Below are positions 25,526 through 31,581 of a stretch of DNA of 64,000 nucleotides, piece by piece. The translations under genes were made by a program, and so were the position numbers. The DNA comes from Desulfovibrio desulfuricans. GTDB taxonomy: Bacteria > Desulfobacterota > Desulfovibrionia > Desulfovibrionales > Desulfovibrionaceae. Location: positions 557,001 through 621,000 of the forward strand of contig NZ_CP036295.1 in NCBI RefSeq assembly GCF_004801255.1. Reading direction: 5' to 3'. Under the pieces are notes generated by a model that made no database searches, had not been told where the DNA came from, and worked only from the letters and a program-made list of their open reading frames with translations. How positions within the stretch are numbered: position 1 is the first letter of the stretch; each line of letters opens with the position of its first letter.

Positions 25526-25942
25526 TTTCCTTCTCCGCTTGTAGTTGTGTGATTAATTTGATTTCTATTTAATTGTGACACTCTGTTCAATTTGAAAAAT
25601 ATATCATTTCTGTAGATTCACAATGCTTATTACAAGCCTTATTGTTGCAAACATTGTTGCACTGACAACGTTAATATGCTTGTTATTGATAATTCTTATA
25701 TAAGTAATACAATCATACCTTCAAATTATGCACAGGAAAAACCTGTAGATAAATAAAATAACCCTAGGTAAAGTGCCCGCTTTTCAAAATATGAATTTGA
25801 GGGAATTAACTTTACATATCATTCTCAAAATAAAAATGATTATAACCTTATGCAGCAGATCTAAGTTGCGGGGAGTTTGTAAATATGATGGGCTTATCAA
25901 GCTGAGACAAGAAAACTCCCATTTTGCCTTAAAAGAAGACAG
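25526..25942. other. AT-rich non-coding region, possible replication origin of the island
   Basis: No gene is supported here. It contains two copies of ATTGTTGCA 12 bp apart (25641-25649 and 25653-25661) and a TTATGCACA at 25726-25734, one base off a DnaA box. The region is strongly AT-rich and lies directly upstream of the Gp2-like, possibly replication-related, gene and downstream of the DUF3987 genes. These are features of small replicon origins but prove nothing alone. Confidence 0.3.
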
Positions 25943-25978
25943 AAAAAGCGCCTAGAAGGTCATCCTAGACGCTTTTTT
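25943..25978. terminator. Intrinsic terminator downstream of the DUF3987 genes
   Basis: AAAAAGCGCCTAG and CTAGACGCTTTTTT form a strong stem-loop with T runs on both strands. On the minus strand it closes the operon that ends at 26015. Confidence 0.7.
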
Positions 25979-26014
25979 GATGCTCAGATCGGGATTTTCT
26001 GTCTTTTTCTGAGC

Positions 26015-26626
26015 TTAGGCATAAGCGAAGAAATCAGGGTGCAGCGCAATTTTAAGGTTATTAGTTGCATCATCGTAGACAGCTAGGTAATTATGCTCAT
26101 CAAGAAGCTGCAAGGCGTTATTGACCTCCTTAGATTTAACACCAATGCGCTGCTGGATAGTTGTCGAATCTATGCCATCATCAAGGATTTTATCCTGCTC
26201 CCAGCTATCCACGATATTTTTAAGGCTCTGAAGAATCTTTTGGGCAGTACTAAATGCTGTCAGTCCACAGGGGTCATAAGCATACCGAATATGCTGAAAG
26301 GACGCGCGAACAAGATCAATCCCCAGCTGCATTTCGGCTTCAGTAATTAGATGTAGATGGGGGTCGTCATGGCTCCATGCATGAATGTCCCAAGCAAACC
26401 GCACTGCTTGCCCATGTGCTTTTAACAAGCATGGACGAGCTGCTTCTGGCATTTTTGGAAGGATATCCCAACGAATGTCGTCCTCAAATCGCTTGATAAG
26501 CTGTAGAGCTTCAGGTGTGACACCAACCTGAAACCGTTGAGCATTTTTATCTTGTGTATGGAATAATCCCAGCAACTTAGTGATTTTTCGATTGTAGTCA
26601 TCAGTGGTCAAGTTGGTTACGCCCAT
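26015..26626 (-). CDS. DUF3987-like protein, C-terminal third as separate ORF
   Basis: The 203-aa protein aligns by position with the end of DUF3987 primase/helicase-like proteins: the helical TPEALQLIKRFEDDIRWDIL, the LKAHGQAVRFAWDIHAWSHD segment and ITEAEMQLGIDLVRASFQHI, followed by a winged-helix-like end with IGVKSKEVNNALQLLDEHNY. Its ATG overlaps the stop of the preceding ORF (TAATG), and GGAGGA lies eight bases upstream. It is therefore a coupled gene and not simply the remains of a frameshift. In related islands DUF3987 is usually one long protein. Confidence 0.7.
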   Translation of the reverse strand: MGVTNLTTDDYNRKITKLLGLFHTQDKNAQRFQVGVTPEALQLIKRFEDDIRWDILPKMPEAARPCLLKAHGQAVRFAWDIHAWSHDDPHLHLITEAEMQLGIDLVRASFQHIRYAYDPCGLTAFSTAQKILQSLKNIVDSWEQDKILDDGIDSTTIQQRIGVKSKEVNNALQLLDEHNYLAVYDDATNNLKIALHPDFFAYA

Positions 26627-27072
26627 TACAGTGATCCTCCATGAAAAAATGGCACAAACCGTGCTGTTACACCGACTTCGTTCAAGTTTTCATTGCAATA
26701 AAACGTGCTGGCAATCGTAGGCTGGACTAAATTAACCATGGGTAGTGCCGGATGTGCCAAATAAATCGGTTGCCGAGCATTTTCGTAAACAAAGGGTTCT
26801 TGAGTGTGCCCTCGAAGGAATAAGTTAACGGCGTCCGACGAACTGATAAGATTGCTCTTAATCATACTGCCTTCAGCGGTTATACTTCCCTGACACTCAC
26901 CCTGAGCTTGCATTGTGACTGCAATTTTAAATTGTGTTGCCTTATCCACCAGCAACTGAACAGGGGGATGAATGCTTTCTTCAACGTCTTGAAGAAGTTT
27001 TTTTTCAAATTTTAATGATTCATTGACTGCTTCACGTATGAGTTCAACATCTTGATCTATAGCCGAGCTCAT
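26626..27072 (-). CDS. DUF3987-like protein, middle third as separate ORF
   Basis: A 148-aa ORF with its own AAGGAA ribosome binding site six bases before the ATG. It starts 2 bp after the stop of the N-terminal ORF. Its content (MSSAIDQDVELIREAVNESL, then AEGSMIKSNLISSSDAVNLF and YLAHPALPMVNLVQPTIAST) fits the middle of the DUF3987 ATPase region, where a 'hP.l.....vQP' strand is common. Together the three coupled ORFs total about 600 residues. Confidence 0.65.
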   Translation of the reverse strand: MSSAIDQDVELIREAVNESLKFEKKLLQDVEESIHPPVQLLVDKATQFKIAVTMQAQGECQGSITAEGSMIKSNLISSSDAVNLFLRGHTQEPFVYENARQPIYLAHPALPMVNLVQPTIASTFYCNENLNEVGVTARFVPFFHGGSL

Positions 27073-27074
27073 AA

Positions 27075-27833
27075 TTATTCCTTTTCACCGTTTAAGACAG
27101 TTACAATTTTTTGATGGGCACGTTTCTCTGCGGCCTTCTTCAGCAAAGTCAGTTTTCTTTTTTGATGCCTCATACGAATTTCGGCACCATCATTGACTTG
27201 AGCGCAATATTGCTCAAAAGGCATGCGCAAAAATGACGCAAGTGATGACTTTCTAGTTCCGGAGCTCGAAACATGAAGCAGCATGTCGACGGCAGGTTCC
27301 GACCACTCTGGAGTCAATGTTATCGAAACGCGGCCCCAGGTTGCTATCGAAACGGACCCAAGGATTGCTAAACATATACCTAGAGGATCTAGCCCAGTAT
27401 TTTTTGCTAAACATTTAGCGATGTTCACGAGACTAACGGGCAGATTCCTTACAACACGTGAATCAAATTGGGGCTGCAAAAGAGGCCTGATCTTGTACCT
27501 GGCAAGACTTTGCCGCGCCCGAACGATATTTAGCCTGCGGGTCCTTTCTTCACTATTTTTTCTGCTTTCCTTCAGAGCTTTAACCAGCCGATTTTCTTTT
27601 TCTAACTTCTGAAGCAGATCATCGCTGTTGTAGCTAGCATCAAGTTCAATCGGCGGAATATATTTCGCCAAAGATGAAGGTCCCGCCGGATGACCCTTGA
27701 ATATAGGCTTATTAACGAGCCGATGATCTGATTTTTCTATTTTCCGATTCACAATGACGCGCTGCAGGTTAATGGCTTGGCTGGCCATCCCACCATTGCT
27801 CTCAGCGGCATCTACGAGGTTGTCAAAACTCAT
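27075..27833 (-). CDS. DUF3987-like protein, N-terminal third with Walker-A-like loop
   Basis: The 252-aa product contains a basic region rich in Arg (EERTRRLNIVRARQSLARYK), then NLPVSLVNIAKCLAKNTGLD, and near residue 200 the loop HVSSSGTRKSSLASFLRMPF. In DUF3987 proteins an 'SGxxKS' loop like this is the P-loop of a helicase-like ATPase. The protein stops at VLNGEKE soon after the P-loop, so the rest of the ATPase must come from the next ORF. I take the ATG at 27833 (GGAG upstream); a GTG three codons earlier is possible. Confidence 0.65.
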   Translation of the reverse strand: MSFDNLVDAAESNGGMASQAINLQRVIVNRKIEKSDHRLVNKPIFKGHPAGPSSLAKYIPPIELDASYNSDDLLQKLEKENRLVKALKESRKNSEERTRRLNIVRARQSLARYKIRPLLQPQFDSRVVRNLPVSLVNIAKCLAKNTGLDPLGICLAILGSVSIATWGRVSITLTPEWSEPAVDMLLHVSSSGTRKSSLASFLRMPFEQYCAQVNDGAEIRMRHQKRKLTLLKKAAEKRAHQKIVTVLNGEKE

Positions 27834-27914
27834 GGGAAACACTCCGTTGGGTTTAGTGATTGGCCTTGATGGGAACCCGCGTTCCCATCAGGCCGCTTTA
27901 GTTTAAAACAACAG

Positions 27915-28181
27915 CTACTTCTTGAGAGTAATGGCCATTTCCATTTCTTCGGGAATTACCTCAAAGCGATAACGCGCTTTGAAGGTAATCGTCTCTATCC
28001 TTTCAAGCTTTTGGGGAGAGGTACTTACAATATTGTCTAGAGCTGAACTAAGCATGTTTGCCGTAGTTTCGCGGACTGTCGTAACGATGCCAGACGAAGA
28101 AAATTCCGGGGAAAGAATTTCCACATCAATAGCCTCATTTTTGGAGAAAGCCATGTTTTCAGCATTAGCGGGCAAGTTCAT
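27915..28181 (-). CDS. Small island protein, unknown, 88 aa
   Basis: A cytoplasmic 88-aa protein with SKNEAIDVEILSPEFSSSGI and a C-terminal basic-amphipathic segment (RIETITFKARYRFEVIPEEM). GGAG lies seven bases before its ATG. It overlaps the preceding gene by 17 bp and is followed by the DUF3987 set, so it belongs to the same operon. No family is recognised. Confidence 0.5.
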   Translation of the reverse strand: MNLPANAENMAFSKNEAIDVEILSPEFSSSGIVTTVRETTANMLSSALDNIVSTSPQKLERIETITFKARYRFEVIPEEMEMAITLKK

Positions 28182-28578
28182 TTTCGTCTCCAGTTCTGTA
28201 AGGGGTTAAGAGCGTGCCGCGCTCGGTATGCTCCACACGAATGTATTCAACAGAATCGTCAGCAAATGAGAGCACGGACCTAATTGGCGCAGATGCCACA
28301 GTCAGTTCGTACAAAGGGACAATAGGGGTGAGCTCTCCTGTCATGAATGCGTGCGCAAGCATCTCGTGAAACTGAGATTTACTGAGGTGATGCCGCAGCA
28401 TGATTGCAAGGCTTGGATGCCCTGCCCAGTAATCAGCTGCGACCGCTGCACGCTTTGCCTTTTGGGCCTCGGCTGAAAGACGGTTGCGCTTTTTTGAAGA
28501 TATGGAATTCACCTCATTCTTTTTGGGGGGCGTCGTAGCCCCGGCCGGGGAGGCCTCCATGAATTGGTCATTAGCCAT
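28165..28578 (-). CDS. Island protein, unknown, 137 aa
   Basis: A 137-aa protein with a basic N-terminal region (KKRNRLSAEAQKAKRAAVAA), a central helix HPSLAIMLRHHLSKSQFHEM and a beta-rich end (SVEYIRVEHTERGTLLTPY). The N-terminal part could bind DNA. GGAAG lies eight bases before its ATG. An 11-bp inverted repeat (28597-28607 with 28615-28625) lies just upstream of the start and may regulate translation. No family is recognised. Confidence 0.5.
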   Translation of the reverse strand: MANDQFMEASPAGATTPPKKNEVNSISSKKRNRLSAEAQKAKRAAVAADYWAGHPSLAIMLRHHLSKSQFHEMLAHAFMTGELTPIVPLYELTVASAPIRSVLSFADDSVEYIRVEHTERGTLLTPYRTGDENELAR

Positions 28579-28596
28579 AGGTGTGTCTTCCTTTAG

Positions 28597-28625
28597 CTCT
28601 CTCCAGCAGCAGAGGCTGGAGAGAG
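28597..28625 (-). promoter_or_regulatory. Perfect hairpin in the 5' leader of the island operon
   Basis: CTCTCTCCAGC and GCTGGAGAGAG pair over 11 bp with a 7-base loop. It sits about 20 bp upstream of the ATG at 28578 and is not followed by a T tract on either strand, so it is more likely a leader structure than a terminator. Confidence 0.4.
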
Positions 28626-28635
28626 TCTGTGACGG

Positions 28636-28752
28636 TTAATGCGTGTGTCCTCGCCGGGAGCCATGTGGTATGGCGTATTTCGGTGTGAACCTTTTCCAGA
28701 CATTTCCGATGTTGACATCATCGAATTGTTTGGCGTCAAATGTCGATGACAT
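28636..28752 (-). CDS. Possible 38-aa basic peptide
   Basis: An ATG at 28752 lies after GGAGAAGAG and encodes MSSTFDAKQFDDVNIGNVWK followed by a basic end (HGSRRGHTH). The ORF is directly downstream of the AlpA-like gene on the same strand, 29 bp away. At this length coding remains uncertain. Confidence 0.35.
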   Translation of the reverse strand: MSSTFDAKQFDDVNIGNVWKRFTPKYAIPHGSRRGHTH

Positions 28753-28780
28753 CCTCTCTTCTCCACTAATTGGAGCCAAC

Positions 28781-28990
28781 CTAGTTGTCGGTAAGGATCT
28801 GGTGCTCCTGCATGTATTTGGTAATTTCAGCCTCGGAATAGCGAACAAGTCGTGCACCGACCTTTACATAAGGGAAGCCCGTCCCTTTGAACCGCAGCTT
28901 CTGGAGTAAAGAACAGCTTATGCCTGTAAGTGCCGCGACCTGTTTTTCAGTAAGCCAACGGGGCCGATTAGTTTGGATGTCTGTCAACAT
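28781..28990 (-). CDS. AlpA-like helix-turn-helix regulator
   Basis: The 69-aa product is a compact MerR-type helix-turn-helix: RPRWLTEKQVAALTGISCSL, LQKLRFKGTGFPYVKVGARL and VRYSEAEITKYMQEH. This 'P.yl+..eva.lTGiS...l.+lr..G.gpp..kvg.+.vrY' form is typical of AlpA/excisionase proteins that control integration and excision of islands. I take the ATG at 28990 with AAGGAGG eight bases upstream. It probably starts the minus-strand island operon. Confidence 0.85.
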   Translation of the reverse strand: MLTDIQTNRPRWLTEKQVAALTGISCSLLQKLRFKGTGFPYVKVGARLVRYSEAEITKYMQEHQILTDN

Positions 28991-29162
28991 TGCCATCACC
29001 TCCTTCTGATTAAGTTGTCAGAAGAATACCATCGTGGGATTGGTAGATCACTGACATTCGGCTTCCGCTGGAAGGAATTAATGGCATTTTTAACTTTTTA
29101 TTACGGCATGTTATCTGAAAATGCTCTTACTGCAGACTTACAATTTACTTGGAGTTAATGAA

Positions 29163-30512
29163 ATGGGGGTCACTGACTTTCAATTAGGAAGACATGTTTG
29201 TGAGAAATTGTGCATTTCACCACTGAAGCTGGCTGAGCTTTGTCACGCAGGAAAACTGACTGCCTATCGCTTTGAAGATCGGAATCAGATTCTGGCTTCA
29301 AGCCAATGCAACATGAAATTCAAATTTTCAGGCAATACAATATTTACTCTTGCACCATCTGATGGCGTTTGTATTATTGCAATAAGTAAGAAGGCGAATG
29401 AAGATTTTGATATATATATAGATAAAAAACTGAATGACTCTAAGGTGCATGACAAAAGTGAGCATGTTGTATCAAGGTTCAACGAGGCAGTTTTCATGGC
29501 CTCAATGATGAATACTAAACTGCGCCTGAAAAATATCAGAGAAGTTGAGATTGGATATTGTAATAAAAAATATATAGCCTACTACAATAGGCTGGTAGTT
29601 AGCTCTCCTTTTCAGCCTACTGGAATTTTCAAGCTTTATGGAAGTGATCAGATATTTTTTGAGGCGGTTGGGAAAGAATGTGATATAGATATTGAATATA
29701 TTGAAATGAATGATTACAGTAATGGTGGGATAAAAAAATGTATTGAAAGGATATGCATAAAAAAAATTCAAGATGATTATGGTAATATTAAATATATATT
29801 ATCAGAATATAACGAAAGAGTTATAAAGATTAATACAAAGATATTTATAACAAGTTTGTGTTGCATTGAATTTGATGAATCCAGGATAAATTACGATCGT
29901 AGCTATAAATATAAGTGTGATTCTTTGCGTGCGTATTTGCAGCAATATTCTGCAGACTATTTTCGAAAAGAAGATTTGTCCTTCTCAATGCCGCTAAAGC
30001 ATGAGATGGACTTCTTCATTTTTGAGTATGATGATTACAAAAGACGTTATCATTTTCTTGAAGATGAAGACGTTTCGCGTAAGAAATTTTTTAGCTATAT
30101 AGAAAGATTAGTGTTTGATGCAGGCGAAGTCAAAAAAGTAATGGAATATGACATGGTAAGTAGTGAGATAAAGCAAGACCCACAAAGGTACATGAAAGAA
30201 CGGTGCCTGGAGTTGGAGAAGAACAGTAATTATGATGACGATACTCTCAAGGTTATCAGAGCCTACCGCATGGCAGTCACGGGAAGTAGCTGGAAGGTAA
30301 TCCATAAAGAATTATGGCCCCATCGTAGCCAAGATGAGTCGGCTAACGACAGATTTGTTAGTGGCAAGCTTGATAAATTTAAGTGTATTGCCGAGACTAA
30401 TAAAATCCCATTTATCAAAGCAAAGGCTCTGAGGGATATGAAAGCTTCCGAAAAAGAAGCAATTGTGAAAGAGATGCTCAAGCAGCACGGAAGTTTTTAT
30501 TCTGTTGTCTAA
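29163..30512 (+). CDS. 449-aa orphan island protein, low GC
   Basis: A long, intact ORF with GC far below its neighbours, many AAA/ATA codons and acidic, Tyr/Lys/Asp-rich composition. The N-terminal 50 residues (FQLGRHVCEKLCISPLKLAE, LCHAGKLTAYRFED) look like a helix-turn-helix followed by a beta-hairpin. The C-terminus (VIRAYRMAVTGSSWKVIHKE, LWPHRSQDESANDRFVSGKL) resembles a second DNA-binding helical region; I recognise no catalytic motif. GGAG lies eight bases before the ATG. It is the only plus-strand gene of this island end and sits next to tRNA-Asn, the place an integrase usually takes. It could be a transcriptional regulator, a recombination factor or a defence protein; the sequence does not decide. 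Confidence 0.7.
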   Translation: MGVTDFQLGRHVCEKLCISPLKLAELCHAGKLTAYRFEDRNQILASSQCNMKFKFSGNTIFTLAPSDGVCIIAISKKANEDFDIYIDKKLNDSKVHDKSEHVVSRFNEAVFMASMMNTKLRLKNIREVEIGYCNKKYIAYYNRLVVSSPFQPTGIFKLYGSDQIFFEAVGKECDIDIEYIEMNDYSNGGIKKCIERICIKKIQDDYGNIKYILSEYNERVIKINTKIFITSLCCIEFDESRINYDRSYKYKCDSLRAYLQQYSADYFRKEDLSFSMPLKHEMDFFIFEYDDYKRRYHFLEDEDVSRKKFFSYIERLVFDAGEVKKVMEYDMVSSEIKQDPQRYMKERCLELEKNSNYDDDTLKVIRAYRMAVTGSSWKVIHKELWPHRSQDESANDRFVSGKLDKFKCIAETNKIPFIKAKALRDMKASEKEAIVKEMLKQHGSFYSVV

Positions 30513-30660
30513 GGTGGGGAGAGGGGGCTATTTAGTTGGGGGCGATTGTGTATTTCTACCACACGGTAGTGTTGGAATGGCAAATGAACTGACCAGAAAG
30601 CTGTTGGAAAAACTACCCATCAAGAGGACATGCCCCGCCTTTGTTGTAGAGCCTGTAGAG

Positions 30661-30682
30661 CGGTGGTAGCCCGGTGGTAGCC
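30661..30682. repeat. Tandem 11-bp direct repeat
   Basis: CGGTGGTAGCC is repeated perfectly twice in tandem, 50 bp from the tRNA-Asn 3' end, just outside the terminator at 30692-30722. It may be a recombinase or regulator binding site at the island end. Confidence 0.5.
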
Positions 30683-30691
30683 CAACGAAAA

Positions 30692-30722
30692 AAGCCCTCG
30701 CAGCTATTAACTGCAAGGGCTT
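30692..30722. terminator. Bidirectional terminator between island gene and tRNA-Asn
   Basis: AAGCCCTCGCAG and CTGCAAGGGCTT form a stem with one mismatch and a short loop. T runs occur on both sides (TTTTTTCG on the minus strand, TTGTTTTCTTT on the plus strand). It ends the tRNA transcript and possibly the 449-aa gene. Confidence 0.65.
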
Positions 30723-30730
30723 GTTTTCTT

Positions 30731-30806
30731 TGGCTCCCCGAGACGGACTTGAACCGCCAACCTAGTGATTAACAGTCACCCGCTCTGCCAATTGAGCTAT
30801 CGGGGA
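30731..30806 (-). tRNA. tRNA-Asn(GTT)
   Basis: On the minus strand the 76-nt sequence folds as a tRNA. The acceptor stem TCCCCGA pairs with TCGGGGA, the discriminator is G and CCA is encoded. The D-loop region is AGCTCAATTGGCAGAGC, the anticodon loop CTGTTAA has anticodon GTT, and the T arm contains GGTTCAAGTCC. Its 3' end faces the AT-rich island to the left, the usual arrangement when an integrative element uses a tRNA 3' end as attachment site. Confidence 0.95.
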
Positions 30807-30876
30807 TCGTTGAGGCAAGGAAGTGTTTACGGAAAAACAGGAGAAACGTCAAGCGAAAACTGCAAAAAAAATTGTA

Positions 30877-31581
30877 TCAGCCGTTTATGCAGCGCAAGAG
30901 CTGCTTGTGGTAACGCTCCGCCTCGCTGTAGACGCAGCCGCAGTAGGGCTGGCGATAGAGTTGCATGGCCTTTGACCGGTCAATGCCTTCCTGCCAGTCC
31001 GTGCGAAAGTCGCGGTAGGCAAAACCCGGCGCGTCAGGTTGCGCGGCCAGCCTTTCGCCTGCCGATTTGATAACCTCATGCGGCTGATAGCGCGAGTAGA
31101 GCAGACTACTGCTCACCCAGGCAAAGCCCTTCTGCCGCGCAAAGGCAAACGCGGCCTCCATGCGGCTTTCGCAGCAGTAGGCGCAACGGGCCGGGGGTTC
31201 ATCGCGTCCGGCTACGGCGCGCAGCCAGGCGGTGATGTTCCAGGTTTCGTCCGCAAAGATGATCGGCACGCCCAGACGCTCGGCGCATTGGGCGGCCGCC
31301 TCTCTGCGGCGCAGATACTCTGCCAGCGGCTGTATGTTGGGGTTCATGAACCACGCGGTTACGCTAAAGCCCTCGTCGAGCAGGCGTGTAATGGGCATGA
31401 CGGCGCAGGGGCCGCAGCAAACGTGCAGCAGCAGGCTGTTGTCAGCCGTTGCCGTGGGGCGCGTCTCTGCGGGGGCGGGGGCGGGGTCTGCGGCAGTGCG
31501 CGCTGCAGACAAAGCAGCCGGGGCCTCGACACCGGCTGCCTGTATGCCTGTAGTTACGGGCGAACCATTATTTCCAGACAT
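30877..31581 (-). CDS. queH: Epoxyqueuosine reductase QueH
   Basis: A 234-aa member of the QueH (formerly DUF208) family, which performs the last step of queuosine synthesis in tRNA. The metal- and cluster-binding cysteines are present: HVCCGPCAV near residue 54, ARCAYCCESRME near 135 and YCGCVYSE near the end. FVSSSLLYSRYQ-like and PFEVIKSAG-like segments match the family. I take the ATG at 31581, which overlaps the end of the RNase E/G gene by 28 bp; the longer frame would read far into that gene. The N-terminal 48 residues are an Ala-rich extension and may be dispensable. tRNA-Asn(GTT), a queuosine substrate, happens to lie next door. Confidence 0.88.
   Translation of the reverse strand: MSGNNGSPVTTGIQAAGVEAPAALSAARTAADPAPAPAETRPTATADNSLLLHVCCGPCAVMPITRLLDEGFSVTAWFMNPNIQPLAEYLRRREAAAQCAERLGVPIIFADETWNITAWLRAVAGRDEPPARCAYCCESRMEAAFAFARQKGFAWVSSSLLYSRYQPHEVIKSAGERLAAQPDAPGFAYRDFRTDWQEGIDRSKAMQLYRQPYCGCVYSEAERYHKQLLRCING

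Noticed and set aside
25623..25703. 26-aa hydrophobic plus-strand ORF in the AT-rich region
   Set aside because: No Shine-Dalgarno sequence; hydrophobic codons are expected by chance in AT-rich DNA.
1..30700. Second copy of the tRNA-Asn 3' end as a left attachment site
   Set aside because: I looked for the sequence CTCCCCGAGACGGACTTGAA in the left part and did not find it; a by-eye search can miss a short or altered copy.
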